NCBI RefSeq assembly: GCF_015680405.1
Contig: NZ_JADLJS010000045.1
Coordinates: 1 to 37,801 of the forward strand
Direction of reading: 5' to 3'
DNA length: 37,801 nucleotides
Source of the DNA: Pseudomonas pudica
Lineage (GTDB): Bacteria > Pseudomonadota > Gammaproteobacteria > Pseudomonadales > Pseudomonadaceae
Under the pieces are notes generated by a model. That model did no database searches. It had not been told where the DNA came from and saw only the letters and a program-made list of their open reading frames with translations. A program made the position numbers and the translations under genes. This document shows positions 25,138-34,600 of this stretch, piece by piece (the stretch's first letter is position 1; every line of letters starts with the position of its first letter).

Positions 25138-25632
25138 ATGAACCCGCTTGACCAACTGCAGCCGCTGATCGCCCCCGCACCGATCGGCCTGTGGCCGCCG
25201 GCACCCGGCTGGTGGCTACTGGTGGCTGTGCTGCCGCTGCTGGCCTGGGGCCTGTGGCGGGTGCGCCGCTGGCGCCCGGGCAAACGCCGCATCGTGCGTG
25301 CCGAACAACCTTTGGACCCGGTACGCGTGGAAGCGCTGGCCGAACTGGCCCGCCTGCCGCGCCCCTACGACGGCGCCCCGGCCGGAGCCTGGCTGCAACA
25401 GATCAACGCCCTGCTCAAACGCCTGTGCCGCAACCATTACCCAGGCGCCAACAGCCATACCCTCAACGGCCGCCAGTGGCTGGCGTTTCTCGACAACCGC
25501 TGCCCGGCCGCCGGCCTGACCCGCTGGATGGTACTGGTAGAAGGCGCCTACAAGCCCGAGTGCAAGCTTGACGACAAAGCCATCGCCGGGCTCAGCCAGG
25601 CCGTCGAAACCTGGATTCGCAAGCATGTTTGA
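25138..25632 (+). CDS. DUF4381 membrane protein of the MoxR/Bat operon
   Basis: A 164-residue protein with one transmembrane helix near residues 24-43 (PGWWLLVAVLPLLAWGLW), then a basic stretch and a soluble C-terminal domain with LCRNHYPGANSHTLNGRQWLAFLDNRCP. This arrangement is that of DUF4381, found in moxR-bat operons between the DUF58 and VWA genes. Its exact role is unknown; a membrane-anchored accessory to the VWA proteins is likely. It overlaps the next gene by 8 bp. Confidence 0.88.
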   Translation: MNPLDQLQPLIAPAPIGLWPPAPGWWLLVAVLPLLAWGLWRVRRWRPGKRRIVRAEQPLDPVRVEALAELARLPRPYDGAPAGAWLQQINALLKRLCRNHYPGANSHTLNGRQWLAFLDNRCPAAGLTRWMVLVEGAYKPECKLDDKAIAGLSQAVETWIRKHV

Positions 25633-26701
25633 ACTGGCCTGGCCGTGGGTCTTCGCCCTGTTGCCGCTGCCGTGGCTGGCGCGCCTGGTGCTGCCGGCCG
25701 CCGACAGCGGCGAACCGGTGCTCAAGGTGGGCTTCCTCGACGAACTGGAAGGCCTGGCCGCGCGCCGCGCGCGGCTCAACCTGCCGACCTGGCGCCAGCA
25801 GGCACCCTTTGTCGTCATCTGGCTGTTGCTGCTGTGCGCCGCCGCCCGCCCGCAATGGTTGGGCGAGCCGGTACCAGTGGCTGCCAGCGGCCGCGACCTG
25901 CTGGTGGCGGTGGATGTGTCCGGGTCGATGGACTTCCCCGACATGCAGTGGCAGAACGAAGAGATCAGCCGCCTCGACCTGGTCAAGGCGCTGCTCGGCG
26001 ACTTTCTGCAGGACCGCGAGGGCGACCGCGTGGGCCTGATCCTGTTCGGCAGCCAGGCCTACCTGCAGGCCCCGCTCACCTTTGACCGGCGCACCGTGCG
26101 CACCTTCCTCGACGAAGCGCAGATCGGCATCGCCGGCAAGAACACCGCCATCGGCGACGCCATTGGCCTGGCGGTCAAGCGCCTGCGCCAACGCCCGGCA
26201 CAAAGCCGGGTACTGGTGCTGATCACCGACGGCGCCAACAACGGCGGGCAGATCCACCCGCTGACCGCCGCCCGCCTGGCCGCCCAGGAAGGCGTGCGCA
26301 TCTACACCATCGGCATCGGCGCCAACCCCGAAGCCAGTGGCACACCTGGCCTGCTCGGCCTGAACCCGAGCCTGGATCTGGACGAAGCCTCGCTCAAGGA
26401 AATTGCCGACATCACCCACGGTACCTACTTCCGCGCCCATGACGGCGCCGAACTTGACGCCATCGGCGACACCCTCGACCAGCTCGAGCCGGTGGCCCAG
26501 CAACCCACCCAGGCGCGCACGGCCAAGGCCTTGTATGCCTGGCCCCTGGCCCTGGCCTTGCTGCTGAGCGTGCTGCTGGTGCTGGCCGTGCAATGGCCCG
26601 ACAACCTGTTGCACCGCATGCTGCGCAAGCCGCGCTTCCTGCAACCGCACCCGGAATGGCGCCAGCGCCTGAAGCGCCTGCGCCTGAGGAGGCGGCGATG
26701 A
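25625..26701 (+). CDS. BatA-like von Willebrand factor A membrane protein
   Basis: A 358-residue protein with N-terminal membrane helices (about 6-24 and 60-74), a VWA domain (about 90-290) and a C-terminal membrane helix (about 303-322). The metal-ion-dependent adhesion site is intact: DVSGS at D97-S101, with later TAIGDAI and LITDGANNG segments. It is coupled on both sides, overlapping DUF4381 by 8 bp and the next VWA gene by 4 bp. Bat proteins are linked to stress or oxygen tolerance and envelope integrity in other bacteria; that role is extrapolated here. Confidence 0.92.
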   Translation: MFELAWPWVFALLPLPWLARLVLPAADSGEPVLKVGFLDELEGLAARRARLNLPTWRQQAPFVVIWLLLLCAAARPQWLGEPVPVAASGRDLLVAVDVSGSMDFPDMQWQNEEISRLDLVKALLGDFLQDREGDRVGLILFGSQAYLQAPLTFDRRTVRTFLDEAQIGIAGKNTAIGDAIGLAVKRLRQRPAQSRVLVLITDGANNGGQIHPLTAARLAAQEGVRIYTIGIGANPEASGTPGLLGLNPSLDLDEASLKEIADITHGTYFRAHDGAELDAIGDTLDQLEPVAQQPTQARTAKALYAWPLALALLLSVLLVLAVQWPDNLLHRMLRKPRFLQPHPEWRQRLKRLRLRRRR

Positions 26702-28413
26702 TCGAACTGTGGCCCGAATGGTTGCGCCCGCTCTGGCTGCTGGCCGTGCCCCTGCTCGGCTGGCTGCTGTACAAACTGTGGCACCGGCGCAAGCGCGCCG
26801 GGCGCTGGCAGATGATTCTGCCACCGGCGTTCCATGGCGTCCTGCTCGGCGGTGGCAGCGGCAGCACCAGCAAGCTGCCGTGGGTAGCACTGGGCCTGGC
26901 CTGGGCTCTGGTGGTCCTGGCCCTGCTCGGGCCCAGTTGGCAGCGCGTGGAAGAAAGCCGCCAGCGCCCGGCCGACCCGCTGGTGATCCTGCTGGAACTG
27001 ACCCCGCAGATGCTCGCCGAAGACAGCCCGCCCAACCGTCTGGAGCAAGCAAGGCGCAAAATCCTCGACCTGTTGGAGCACCGCCGCGACAGCCAGACCG
27101 CGCTGGTGGTCTATGCCGGCTCCGCGCACACCCTGGTGCCGCTGTCCGACGACCTGGCCACCAGCCGCAACCTGCTTGAGGCGATCGACCCGTCGATCAT
27201 GCCCAAACCCGGCCAGCGCGCCGACCTGGCCGTGCAAAAAGGCCTGGCCCTGCTGGCCCAGAGTGGCCTGGGCCAGGGCCGGCTGCTGCTGATCGGCTCG
27301 TCGCTCAGCGCCCCGGAGCGCCAAGGCATCGCCCAGGCCCTCGGCCGCCAGGGCCCGAGCCTGCTGATGCTGGGCATCGGCAGCCGCGAAGGCGCACCGG
27401 TGCGTCAGGTCAATGGCGAATATCTCAAGGACGACCAGGGCGGCATCCTGGTGCCACGCCTGGACAGCGCCAGCCTCAAGGGCTTCATCAGCGGTACAGG
27501 CGGGCGCTACCGGCATGCCCGCATCGACGACCTCGACCTGCGTGGCCTGGGCCTGTTCGACAACCCGCGCACCGGGCGCAATGACGGCCAGACCCTGCAA
27601 CTGGACAGCTGGGCCGATCAGGGTTACTGGCTGCTGCTACCGCTGTTGCTGCTGGCCGCCTGTGCCGGCCGACGCGGCTGGCTATTCTGCCTGCCGCTGC
27701 TGCTGGCCCTGCCCCAGCCCAGCCAGGCCTTCGAGTTCAACGACCTGTGGCTGCGCCCCGACCAGCAAGGCCAGCGCCTGCTGGAGCAGAACCGCCCGGC
27801 AAGCGCTGCGCGCCAGTTCCAGGACCCGCAATGGCGCGGCATGGCCCTGTACCAGGCGGGCGACTATGCCGGCGCCGCCGAAGCCTTTTCCCAAGGCGAC
27901 ACCGCCGCCGCCCACTACAATCGAGGCAATGCCCTGGCCCGCAGCGGTGAGCTGGAAGCTGCCCTGGACGCCTACGAACAAGCCCTGGAACGCCAGCCCG
28001 ACCTGCAACCGGCGCTGGACAACCAGGCTCTCGTGCAACAACTGTTGCAACAGCGCGAGGCCAAGGCCGAGGAACAACCGGCCAGCGGCGATGCCCAAGG
28101 CACGCCCGGCAGCGAAACCGAAGGCAACAGCAGCTCGGCCAGCAGCCCCGCCCAGGGCACGCCCGGCAACGACGAACAAGCCAGCGCCGAACAGCCCGGC
28201 GAAGGCACCAGCAACAGCCAGGCAGCGCCCGGCAACCAGGCGGGCGCGGATGACAGCGTCATCCAGCCGCCGCAGCGCCCGGTATCGACCAGCCTCGATG
28301 CCGAACAGCGCCAGGCCCTGGAACAATGGCTGCGGGAGATCCCCGATAATCCGGCGGAGCTGCTGCGGCGCAAATTCTGGTATGAACAGCAATTGCATCA
28401 GGAAACCCCATGA
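26698..28413 (+). CDS. BatB-like VWA protein fused to TPR and low-complexity tail (BatB/BatC)
   Basis: A 571-residue protein. Membrane helices lie at about 10-27 and 60-78, a VWA domain at about 94-300 and another helix pair at about 308-345. TPR-like helices follow at about 365-455 (GMALYQAGDYAGAAEAF, HYNRGNALARSGELEAALDAYEQAL), then a Gly/Ser/Gln/Ala-rich low-complexity stretch and a final short helix (QWLREIPDNPAELLRRKF). The VWA metal site is degenerate: E100-L-T-P-Q-M replaces DxSxS. The start at 26698 overlaps the previous stop (ATGA). It combines the roles split between BatB and BatC in other genera. Confidence 0.92.
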   Translation: MIELWPEWLRPLWLLAVPLLGWLLYKLWHRRKRAGRWQMILPPAFHGVLLGGGSGSTSKLPWVALGLAWALVVLALLGPSWQRVEESRQRPADPLVILLELTPQMLAEDSPPNRLEQARRKILDLLEHRRDSQTALVVYAGSAHTLVPLSDDLATSRNLLEAIDPSIMPKPGQRADLAVQKGLALLAQSGLGQGRLLLIGSSLSAPERQGIAQALGRQGPSLLMLGIGSREGAPVRQVNGEYLKDDQGGILVPRLDSASLKGFISGTGGRYRHARIDDLDLRGLGLFDNPRTGRNDGQTLQLDSWADQGYWLLLPLLLLAACAGRRGWLFCLPLLLALPQPSQAFEFNDLWLRPDQQGQRLLEQNRPASAARQFQDPQWRGMALYQAGDYAGAAEAFSQGDTAAAHYNRGNALARSGELEAALDAYEQALERQPDLQPALDNQALVQQLLQQREAKAEEQPASGDAQGTPGSETEGNSSSASSPAQGTPGNDEQASAEQPGEGTSNSQAAPGNQAGADDSVIQPPQRPVSTSLDAEQRQALEQWLREIPDNPAELLRRKFWYEQQLHQETP

Positions 28414-30047
28414 TGAGTCGCTTCGGCGTCTTTCTCCTCAGTCTGCTGTGGGCCGTGCTGGCCCAGGCCGAACCGCTGCTGCGGGCCAGCGTCGACCGCA
28501 CCCGCCTGGAAGCCGGCGAAAGCCTGGAGCTGACCCTGGAAAGCCAGGACGTCACCCAGTTCGGCAAGCCCGACCTGCGCGCGCTGGAGGGTGACTTCGA
28601 GGTGCGCGGCACGCGCCAGCTGAACAGCCTGCACAGCCTCGACGGCGAAACCCGCGCCAGCACCCGCTGGATCATCACCCTGCTGCCGCGGCGCAGCGGC
28701 AGCCTGCGCATCCCCGAACTGCAACTGGGTCAGTCGCACAGCCAGGCCATCGAACTGCAAGTGTTGCAGGCCGATGCCAGCCGTCAGGACAGTGCCTCGC
28801 AGGTGTTCATCGAAGCCACGCTCGACAGCAGCGAGGTCTACGTCCAGGCCCAGGCCGTACTCACCCTGCGCATCTACCATTCGGTGGCACTGTACGACGA
28901 CAGCAGCCTGAGCCCGCTGCAGCTGGAAAACGCCAAAGTCGAACCGCTGGGTGAATCGCGCACGTATGAAAAGGAAATCAACGGCGTCCGCCACGGCGTG
29001 ATCGAAACCCGCTATGCCGTGTATGCCCAGCAAAGCGGCACCCTCGACATCCCGCCGCTGACTTTCACCGCCACCGCCGCCGCCAGCCCGGACGAGGCCA
29101 CACAAACCAACGGCACGGCCCGGGCCGGCCACCAGGTGCAGGTCAGCTCGCTGCCATTGCGCCTGGCCGTACGGCCGATTCCGGCGGCCTGGCCTGCTGG
29201 CGTGCCATGGCTACCGGCCCGTAGCTTGACCCTGGAAGAGCACTGGAACCCCGACCCTGGCAACCAGCAGGTGCAGATTGGCGACTCGCTGACCCGCAAC
29301 ATCACCTTGCGTGCCGAAGGCTTGTCCAGCACCCAGCTGCCACCGCTGCCAGCCACCGAAATCACCGGCCTGCGCCGCTATCCCGACCAGCCGTTGCTGC
29401 GCAACGAAATCAGCGACCGCGGCATGACCGCCAACCGCGAAGAGCGCGAAGCCCTGGTACCGACCCACAGCGGTGCGCTGGCGCTGCCGGCGCTGGAAGT
29501 GACCTGGTGGAACACCCGCGAAGACCACCTGGAGCACAGTAGCCTGCCGGCGCGCACGCTGAACGTGCAGGACAACCCGGCGCTGAGTGCCGACACCCCG
29601 GCGGGCGATAACAGCAGTGCCAGCGGCTTGCTGTGGCCCTGGCAGCTGGCCACCCTGCTGTTCGCCCTCACCACCTTGCTGGGCTTTGCCCTGTGGTGGC
29701 GTGCCCGCTCGCAGCCGGCAGTGCTGCGCGCCGCGCAGGCCGGGCCGAGCCCGCGTACCTTGCTGGACGACCTCAAGCGCGCTTGCCAGGCCAACGACCC
29801 ACAGGCAACCCGCCAGGCGCTGGACGCCTGGGCCCGCCAGCAGCCGGAGACCCTGGCCGAGATGGCGGCGCGGTTCGTGCCGTTGTCGGATGCACTGGAT
29901 GGGTTGAACGGGGCGCTGTACAGCGAGAGTGGCCAGTATTGGCAGGGTGAGGATTTGTGGCGGGCGATTGGGACGATACCGCCGGCTGAGCAGGTGTTGT
30001 TGCCGGCGGGCGAGAATGGCAGCCTGCCGCCGCTCTATCCCAAGTGA
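28410..30047 (+). CDS. BatD protein (oxygen-tolerance family)
   Basis: A 545-residue envelope protein with a signal peptide (residues 1-20, LWAVLAQA-EP), a large beta-rich periplasmic region with Ig-like repeats (starting LLRASVDRTRLEAGESLELTL), a transmembrane helix around 408-429 (WPWQLATLLFALTTLLGFALWW) and a cytoplasmic helical tail of about 115 residues. This is the BatD layout, the periplasmic partner of BatA/BatB. The ATGA overlap with the preceding gene shows coupling; a second ATG 3 bp on is an alternative start. It ends the moxR operon, and a REP pair follows after the stop. Confidence 0.92.
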   Translation: MMSRFGVFLLSLLWAVLAQAEPLLRASVDRTRLEAGESLELTLESQDVTQFGKPDLRALEGDFEVRGTRQLNSLHSLDGETRASTRWIITLLPRRSGSLRIPELQLGQSHSQAIELQVLQADASRQDSASQVFIEATLDSSEVYVQAQAVLTLRIYHSVALYDDSSLSPLQLENAKVEPLGESRTYEKEINGVRHGVIETRYAVYAQQSGTLDIPPLTFTATAAASPDEATQTNGTARAGHQVQVSSLPLRLAVRPIPAAWPAGVPWLPARSLTLEEHWNPDPGNQQVQIGDSLTRNITLRAEGLSSTQLPPLPATEITGLRRYPDQPLLRNEISDRGMTANREEREALVPTHSGALALPALEVTWWNTREDHLEHSSLPARTLNVQDNPALSADTPAGDNSSASGLLWPWQLATLLFALTTLLGFALWWRARSQPAVLRAAQAGPSPRTLLDDLKRACQANDPQATRQALDAWARQQPETLAEMAARFVPLSDALDGLNGALYSESGQYWQGEDLWRAIGTIPPAEQVLLPAGENGSLPPLYPK

Positions 30048-30060
30048 TGTGCTGCCTCTG

Positions 30061-30167
30061 CGGGCCTCTTCGCGGGTAAACCCGCTCCCACAATGACCGC
30101 GTACGCCAGGAACCTTGCGCAGTACCTGTGGGAGCGGGTTCACCCGCGAACACCGGCGCAGCCGGTG
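30061..30167. repeat. REP pair (BIME-like), P. putida type
   Basis: The left unit contains GCGGGT-AA-ACCCGC (30072-30085) followed by CTCCCACA. The inverted right unit starts TGTGGGAGCGGGTTCACCCGC at 30127 and is followed by a perfect CACCGGC-GCA-GCCGGTG stem (30151-30167). It lies just after the batD stop and probably serves as terminator and mRNA 3' protection. Confidence 0.85.
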
Positions 30168-30208
30168 CCACCGTAAGATATTTCTGCACCTGCAACCCAA
30201 CGCCCTTT

Positions 30209-30316
30209 GGCGACACAAGGCCGCTACTGCAGAAAGCGTGATCGCATCAAGGCTGTCAGGTGTTCTCTAACACACTTTCAGCGCCTGAGAGATCGAGCGC
30301 CATACATCTTCAGGCG
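30209..30316. repeat. Degenerate dispersed repeat upstream of sbcD
   Basis: GCGACACAAGGCCGCTACTG near 30210-30229 and the segment 30281-30301 (shared with 21570-21590 at 19 of 21 bases) are words of a dispersed palindromic element I associate with P. putida genomes. CGCCTGA (30282-30288) and TCAGGCG (30310-30316) form a 7-bp stem. It appears to be a decayed copy. Confidence 0.5.
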
Positions 30317-30393
30317 AGCACCTGTTAGCCCCATGCTTGGGTTACCATACCGCCCTTTCCCCGCTTGCTCGACTCGACACCAACAGGTCATCC

Positions 30394-31632
30394 ATGCGTC
30401 TGTTTCATACCTCCGACTGGCACCTGGGCCAAAGCCTGCACGGCCAGGAACGCGACTTCGAACACGCCTGCTTCCTCGACTGGCTGCTCGGCCAGCTGCG
30501 CCTGCGCCAGCCGGATGCGCTGCTGATCGCCGGCGATATCTTCGACACGGTCAACCCGCCGGTCAAAGCCCAGGAACGTCTCTACGACTTCATCGTCCAG
30601 GCCCACGAGCAACAGCCGAAGCTGGACATCGTGATGATCGCCGGCAACCACGACTCCGGCTCGCGCATCGAGCTGCCCGCGGCGCTGATGCGCCGCCTGC
30701 GTACCCATGCCCTGGGCCGTGTGCACTGGCTGGACGAGGGCCAGCTGGACGCCGAGCGCCTGCTGATTCCGTTGACCAACGGCCGTGGCAAGGTCGCTGC
30801 CTGGTGCCTGGCCCTGCCCTTCCTGCGCCCGGCCGAGGTGACCGGCCCGCAATTGGGCGACGACTACCTGCAAGGCATCACCCAGGTGCACCAGCAGTTG
30901 ATCGCCGCCGCGCAAAAAAAGCGCAAGAAGGACCAGGCGCTGATCGCCATCAGCCACGCGCACATGGCCGGTGGCGCGGTGTCGGAGGACTCCGAGCGCA
31001 GCCTGATCATCGGCAACGCCGAGGCGCTGCCGGCCAAGCTGTTCGACAAGGCCATCAGTTACGTCGCCCTGGGCCACCTGCACAAGCCGCAGAGGGTCAA
31101 CCGCGAAGAACGCATCCGCTACAGCGGCTCGCCGATCCCGCTGTCGTTCGCCGAAATCAACTACCCGCACCAGGTGCTGGAAGTGGAGCTGGACGGCACC
31201 GGCCTGGTCAGCGTCGAACCGCGCCCGGTACCGCGCGCCGTAGCCCTGCAACGGGTCGGCCCGTCACCACTGGGCGAACTACTGGAACAGCTGGCCGATC
31301 TGCCAGTGGTCGACCTGCTCGAAGACCCCAATCGCCAGCCCTGGCTGGAGGTGCGGGTGATACTGGACGAGCCGCAACCCGACCTGCGCCAGCAGATCGA
31401 AACCGCACTGCAAGGCAAGGCCGTGCGCTTGATCCGCATCAGCGCCGAATACGCCGGCCGCAACAATACCGAAGACGATGACCTGGCCTTTGTCGAACTG
31501 GCCCAGATGACCCCGCAGGACCTGTTCAGCCGTGCCTGGGAGCAGGCCTATGGCAACCCCGCCGACGAACAGGCGCTGGCCGACTTCGCCCTGCTGTTGC
31601 AGGACGTGCAGCAGGAAGAGGAACAGCCATGA
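30394..31632 (+). CDS. sbcD: Exonuclease subunit SbcD (Mre11-like)
   Basis: A 412-residue Mn-dependent nuclease subunit of the SbcCD (Mre11-Rad50-like) complex, which opens DNA hairpins and trims protein-blocked ends. Phosphoesterase motifs are in order: SDWHLG (D8, H10), GDIFD (D48), GNHDS (84-88), ISHAHMAGG and LGHLHKPQ, followed by a C-terminal SbcC-binding region. The start at 30394 gives MRLFHTSDWHLG, the universal N-terminus; an in-frame ATG 57 bp upstream is rejected. It overlaps sbcC by 4 bp. Confidence 0.97.
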   Translation: MRLFHTSDWHLGQSLHGQERDFEHACFLDWLLGQLRLRQPDALLIAGDIFDTVNPPVKAQERLYDFIVQAHEQQPKLDIVMIAGNHDSGSRIELPAALMRRLRTHALGRVHWLDEGQLDAERLLIPLTNGRGKVAAWCLALPFLRPAEVTGPQLGDDYLQGITQVHQQLIAAAQKKRKKDQALIAISHAHMAGGAVSEDSERSLIIGNAEALPAKLFDKAISYVALGHLHKPQRVNREERIRYSGSPIPLSFAEINYPHQVLEVELDGTGLVSVEPRPVPRAVALQRVGPSPLGELLEQLADLPVVDLLEDPNRQPWLEVRVILDEPQPDLRQQIETALQGKAVRLIRISAEYAGRNNTEDDDLAFVELAQMTPQDLFSRAWEQAYGNPADEQALADFALLLQDVQQEEEQP

Positions 31633-34600
31633 AGATTCTCGCCATCCGCCTGAAGAACCTGGCATCCCTGGCTGGTCCGGTCGATATCGATTTCACCGCC
31701 GAGCCGCTGGCCAGCGCCGGCCTGTTCGCCATCACCGGGCCTACCGGGGCGGGCAAGAGTACCCTGCTCGACGCCCTTTGCCTGGCGTTGTTCGGCACCG
31801 TGCCACGGCTGAACGACATTGGCCGCGAAGCCAAGGTGCCCGACGCCGACGGTGAAATCCCTACCTCCGACCCGCGCAACCTGCTGCGCCGCGGCACCGG
31901 CAGTGGCTTTGCCGAAGTCGATTTCGTCGGCATCGATGGCCGCCGCTACCGCGCCCGCTGGGAAGCCAACCGCGCCCGCGACAAGGCAAACGGCAAGCTG
32001 CAGCACAGCCGCCAGAGCTTCTACGACCTGGACAGCGAGCAGGTACTGGGCAGCGGCAAGAACGAATACAAACAACTGGTCGAAGCCCGCCTGGGCCTGA
32101 ACTTCGAACAGTTCACCCGCGCGGTGATGCTGGCCCAGAGCGAATTCGGCGCCTTCCTCAAGGCCGACGACAAAGAACGCAGCGAGCTGCTGGAAAAGCT
32201 TACCAACACCGCCATCTACACCCGCCTGGGCCAGCGCGCCTTCAGCAAGGCACGCGAAGCCGGCGAGGCCCACAACGCCCTGAAGGACCGTGCCAGCCAC
32301 CTGCTGCCGATGGCCGCCGAAGCACGCGCCGAGCTCGACCAGCGCCTGGAGCAGGCGCAATTGCAGTTCAAGGCCGACCAGGCCGGCGAGCGCCAGCTGG
32401 AACAGCAACGCAACTGGCTGAGCGTGCAGCGCCAACTGCAGGCCCAGCACGCCGAAGCCGGCACTGCGCTGCAGGCCGCCGAACAGGACTGGCAACAACT
32501 GGCTGACCAGCGCCTGGACCTGGTGCGCCTGGAGCGCCTGGCCCCGCAGCGTCACCAGTTCCACCGCCAGCAGACACTGACCGCGCAACTGGCACCGCTG
32601 GCAGCGAAGATCGCCGAGCAACAGCAGCAGCAAGCCGAGCTGCAGGTACGCACCAGCGAACTCGAACAGGCGCTGGACGCCGCGCGTCAGGCACTTGCCG
32701 ATAGCCTGGCCCAACACAGCGAAAACACCCCTCGCCTGCGCCAGGCCTTTGCCGCCCAGGACAACCTGGCCCGCCTGGACCAGGAGCTGGCAGCACAGCG
32801 CAGTGCCGGCCAGCAGGCCGAGCAGCAGGTCGCCGAAGGCCAACAGCACCTGCAGCAGCTGGAAGACAACCAGCAGCGCAGCCTGCAGCAACTGACGCAG
32901 ATCGATACCGCGCTCGCCGACAGCCAGCACCTGGCGTGCCTGGCCAATGCCTGGCACGCCTACCTGCCGCAGCTGAAGCAAGTGATGCTGATCGGTGGCC
33001 GCCTGGCCAAGGGCCGCGAAGAATTGCCCGGCCTGCAGGCCCAGGCCAGCCAGGCCAATGCGCACTTGCAGGCCGAGCGCGATGCCTTCGAACTGCTGTT
33101 CCGCGAAGCCAAGGCCGAACCCCAGGCCCTGGCAGAACAGATCGACCTGCTGGGTAGCATGCTGCAGGACAACCGCAAGCAGCAGCGCGCCGTGGAAGAG
33201 CTGTCACGCCTGCATGGCCGCGAACTGGAACTGCGCCAGCAGCTGGAGGCCGTGCGCGTGCGTCAGCAGCAGGCCATGCAGCAGCGCCAGCAACTGATTA
33301 CCGAAGGCACCGCCGCCAAGGCCGAGCTGGAGGCCGCCGAGCAAGCGCTCAACCTCACCCGCCAGTTGCTGGAACGCCAGCGCCTGGCACGCAATACCAG
33401 CGTCGAAGAGTTGCGCGGCCAGTTGCGCGATGGCGAACCCTGCCCGGTGTGTGGCAGCGCCGAGCACCCGTTTCACCAGCCAGAAGCGCTGCTGCAAAGC
33501 CTGGGTCGCCATGACCAGGCCGAGGAAGATGCCGCGCAGAAGCAGGTCGAAACCCTCAACAGCAAGCTGGTTGAGCTGCGCACTCAGCTGGGCGTGGTCA
33601 ACGCCCAGCTCAAGGACTTCCAGCAGCAACAGCAGCAACTGGGCGAACAGCTGCAACCGCTGGTAGCCCAGGTGCAGGCACACAGCCTGTGGCCGGCCCT
33701 GGCCCCGCAGGACGACAAGGCCCGCAGTGCCTGGCTCGACAGCCAGCTGCGACGCCTGGACGAAGAAATCGGCCAGGATGAGAAACGCCAGAGCGCCCTG
33801 CTCGCCCTGCAAAAAGATGCAGCCCGTCTCAACCAGCGACTGCAGGCTGCCCAACAGGCGCAACAGCAAGCCCAGCGTCACCTGGAGCAACAGCACCAGG
33901 CCCTGGCCAGCGACGAGCAGCAGTTGCAGCAAGGCCTTGACGACCTGGCCGGGGTGTTGCCCGAAGAGGCCCTCAAGGCCTTGAACGACGACCCGGCCAA
34001 TGCCTTCCTCGCTCTGGACCAGCAGATTGCCCAACGCCTGCAGCAACTCGAGCAGCGCAAGGACGAACAGGAAGAACAGCAAGCCCGCCAGGCCCAGCTG
34101 GACAAACTGCGTGACCAGCAACAGGCTCGCATTCAGACCCTGCAGCAGTTGCAGCACACACTTGCCGCCCTCGAAGAACAGCGCCAACAGGCCCAGGCTT
34201 CGCTCGGCGAACTGCTGGGCGAGCACGACAGCGCCGAAGCCTGGCAACAGCACATGGACGCCACGCTGGAGCAGGCCCGCGCCCTCGACGCCGACACTGC
34301 CCAGCGCCTGCAGGACCTGCGCACCCAAGGCGTGCAACTGGCCAGCGAACTCAAGGCCAACACCCAGCAGCAGCAGGCGCTGGATGCCGAGTGCCAGCAG
34401 TTGCAGGGCCAGATCGCCCAGTGGCGCGGTGAACACCCGGAACTGGACGACGCCGGCCTGAATCGCCTGCTGAGCATGGATGACACGCAAGTCAATGAAC
34501 TGCGCCAGCGCCTGCAAGGGGCGGAAAAAGCCATCGAACAGGGCCGCGTGCTGCTGCAGGAACGTGAACAACGCCTGCAGCAACATGCTGCGCAAATGAC

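Larger units (their letters stand above)
30048..30393. other. 346-bp intergenic region between batD and sbcD
   Basis: No gene is seen. The left half holds a head-to-head REP pair and the right half a degenerate repeat listed separately. The sbcD promoter is expected in the last 80 bp; GGTTACCATACCG near 30341-30353 is the only promoter-like stretch I noticed, and it is weak. Confidence 0.7.
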
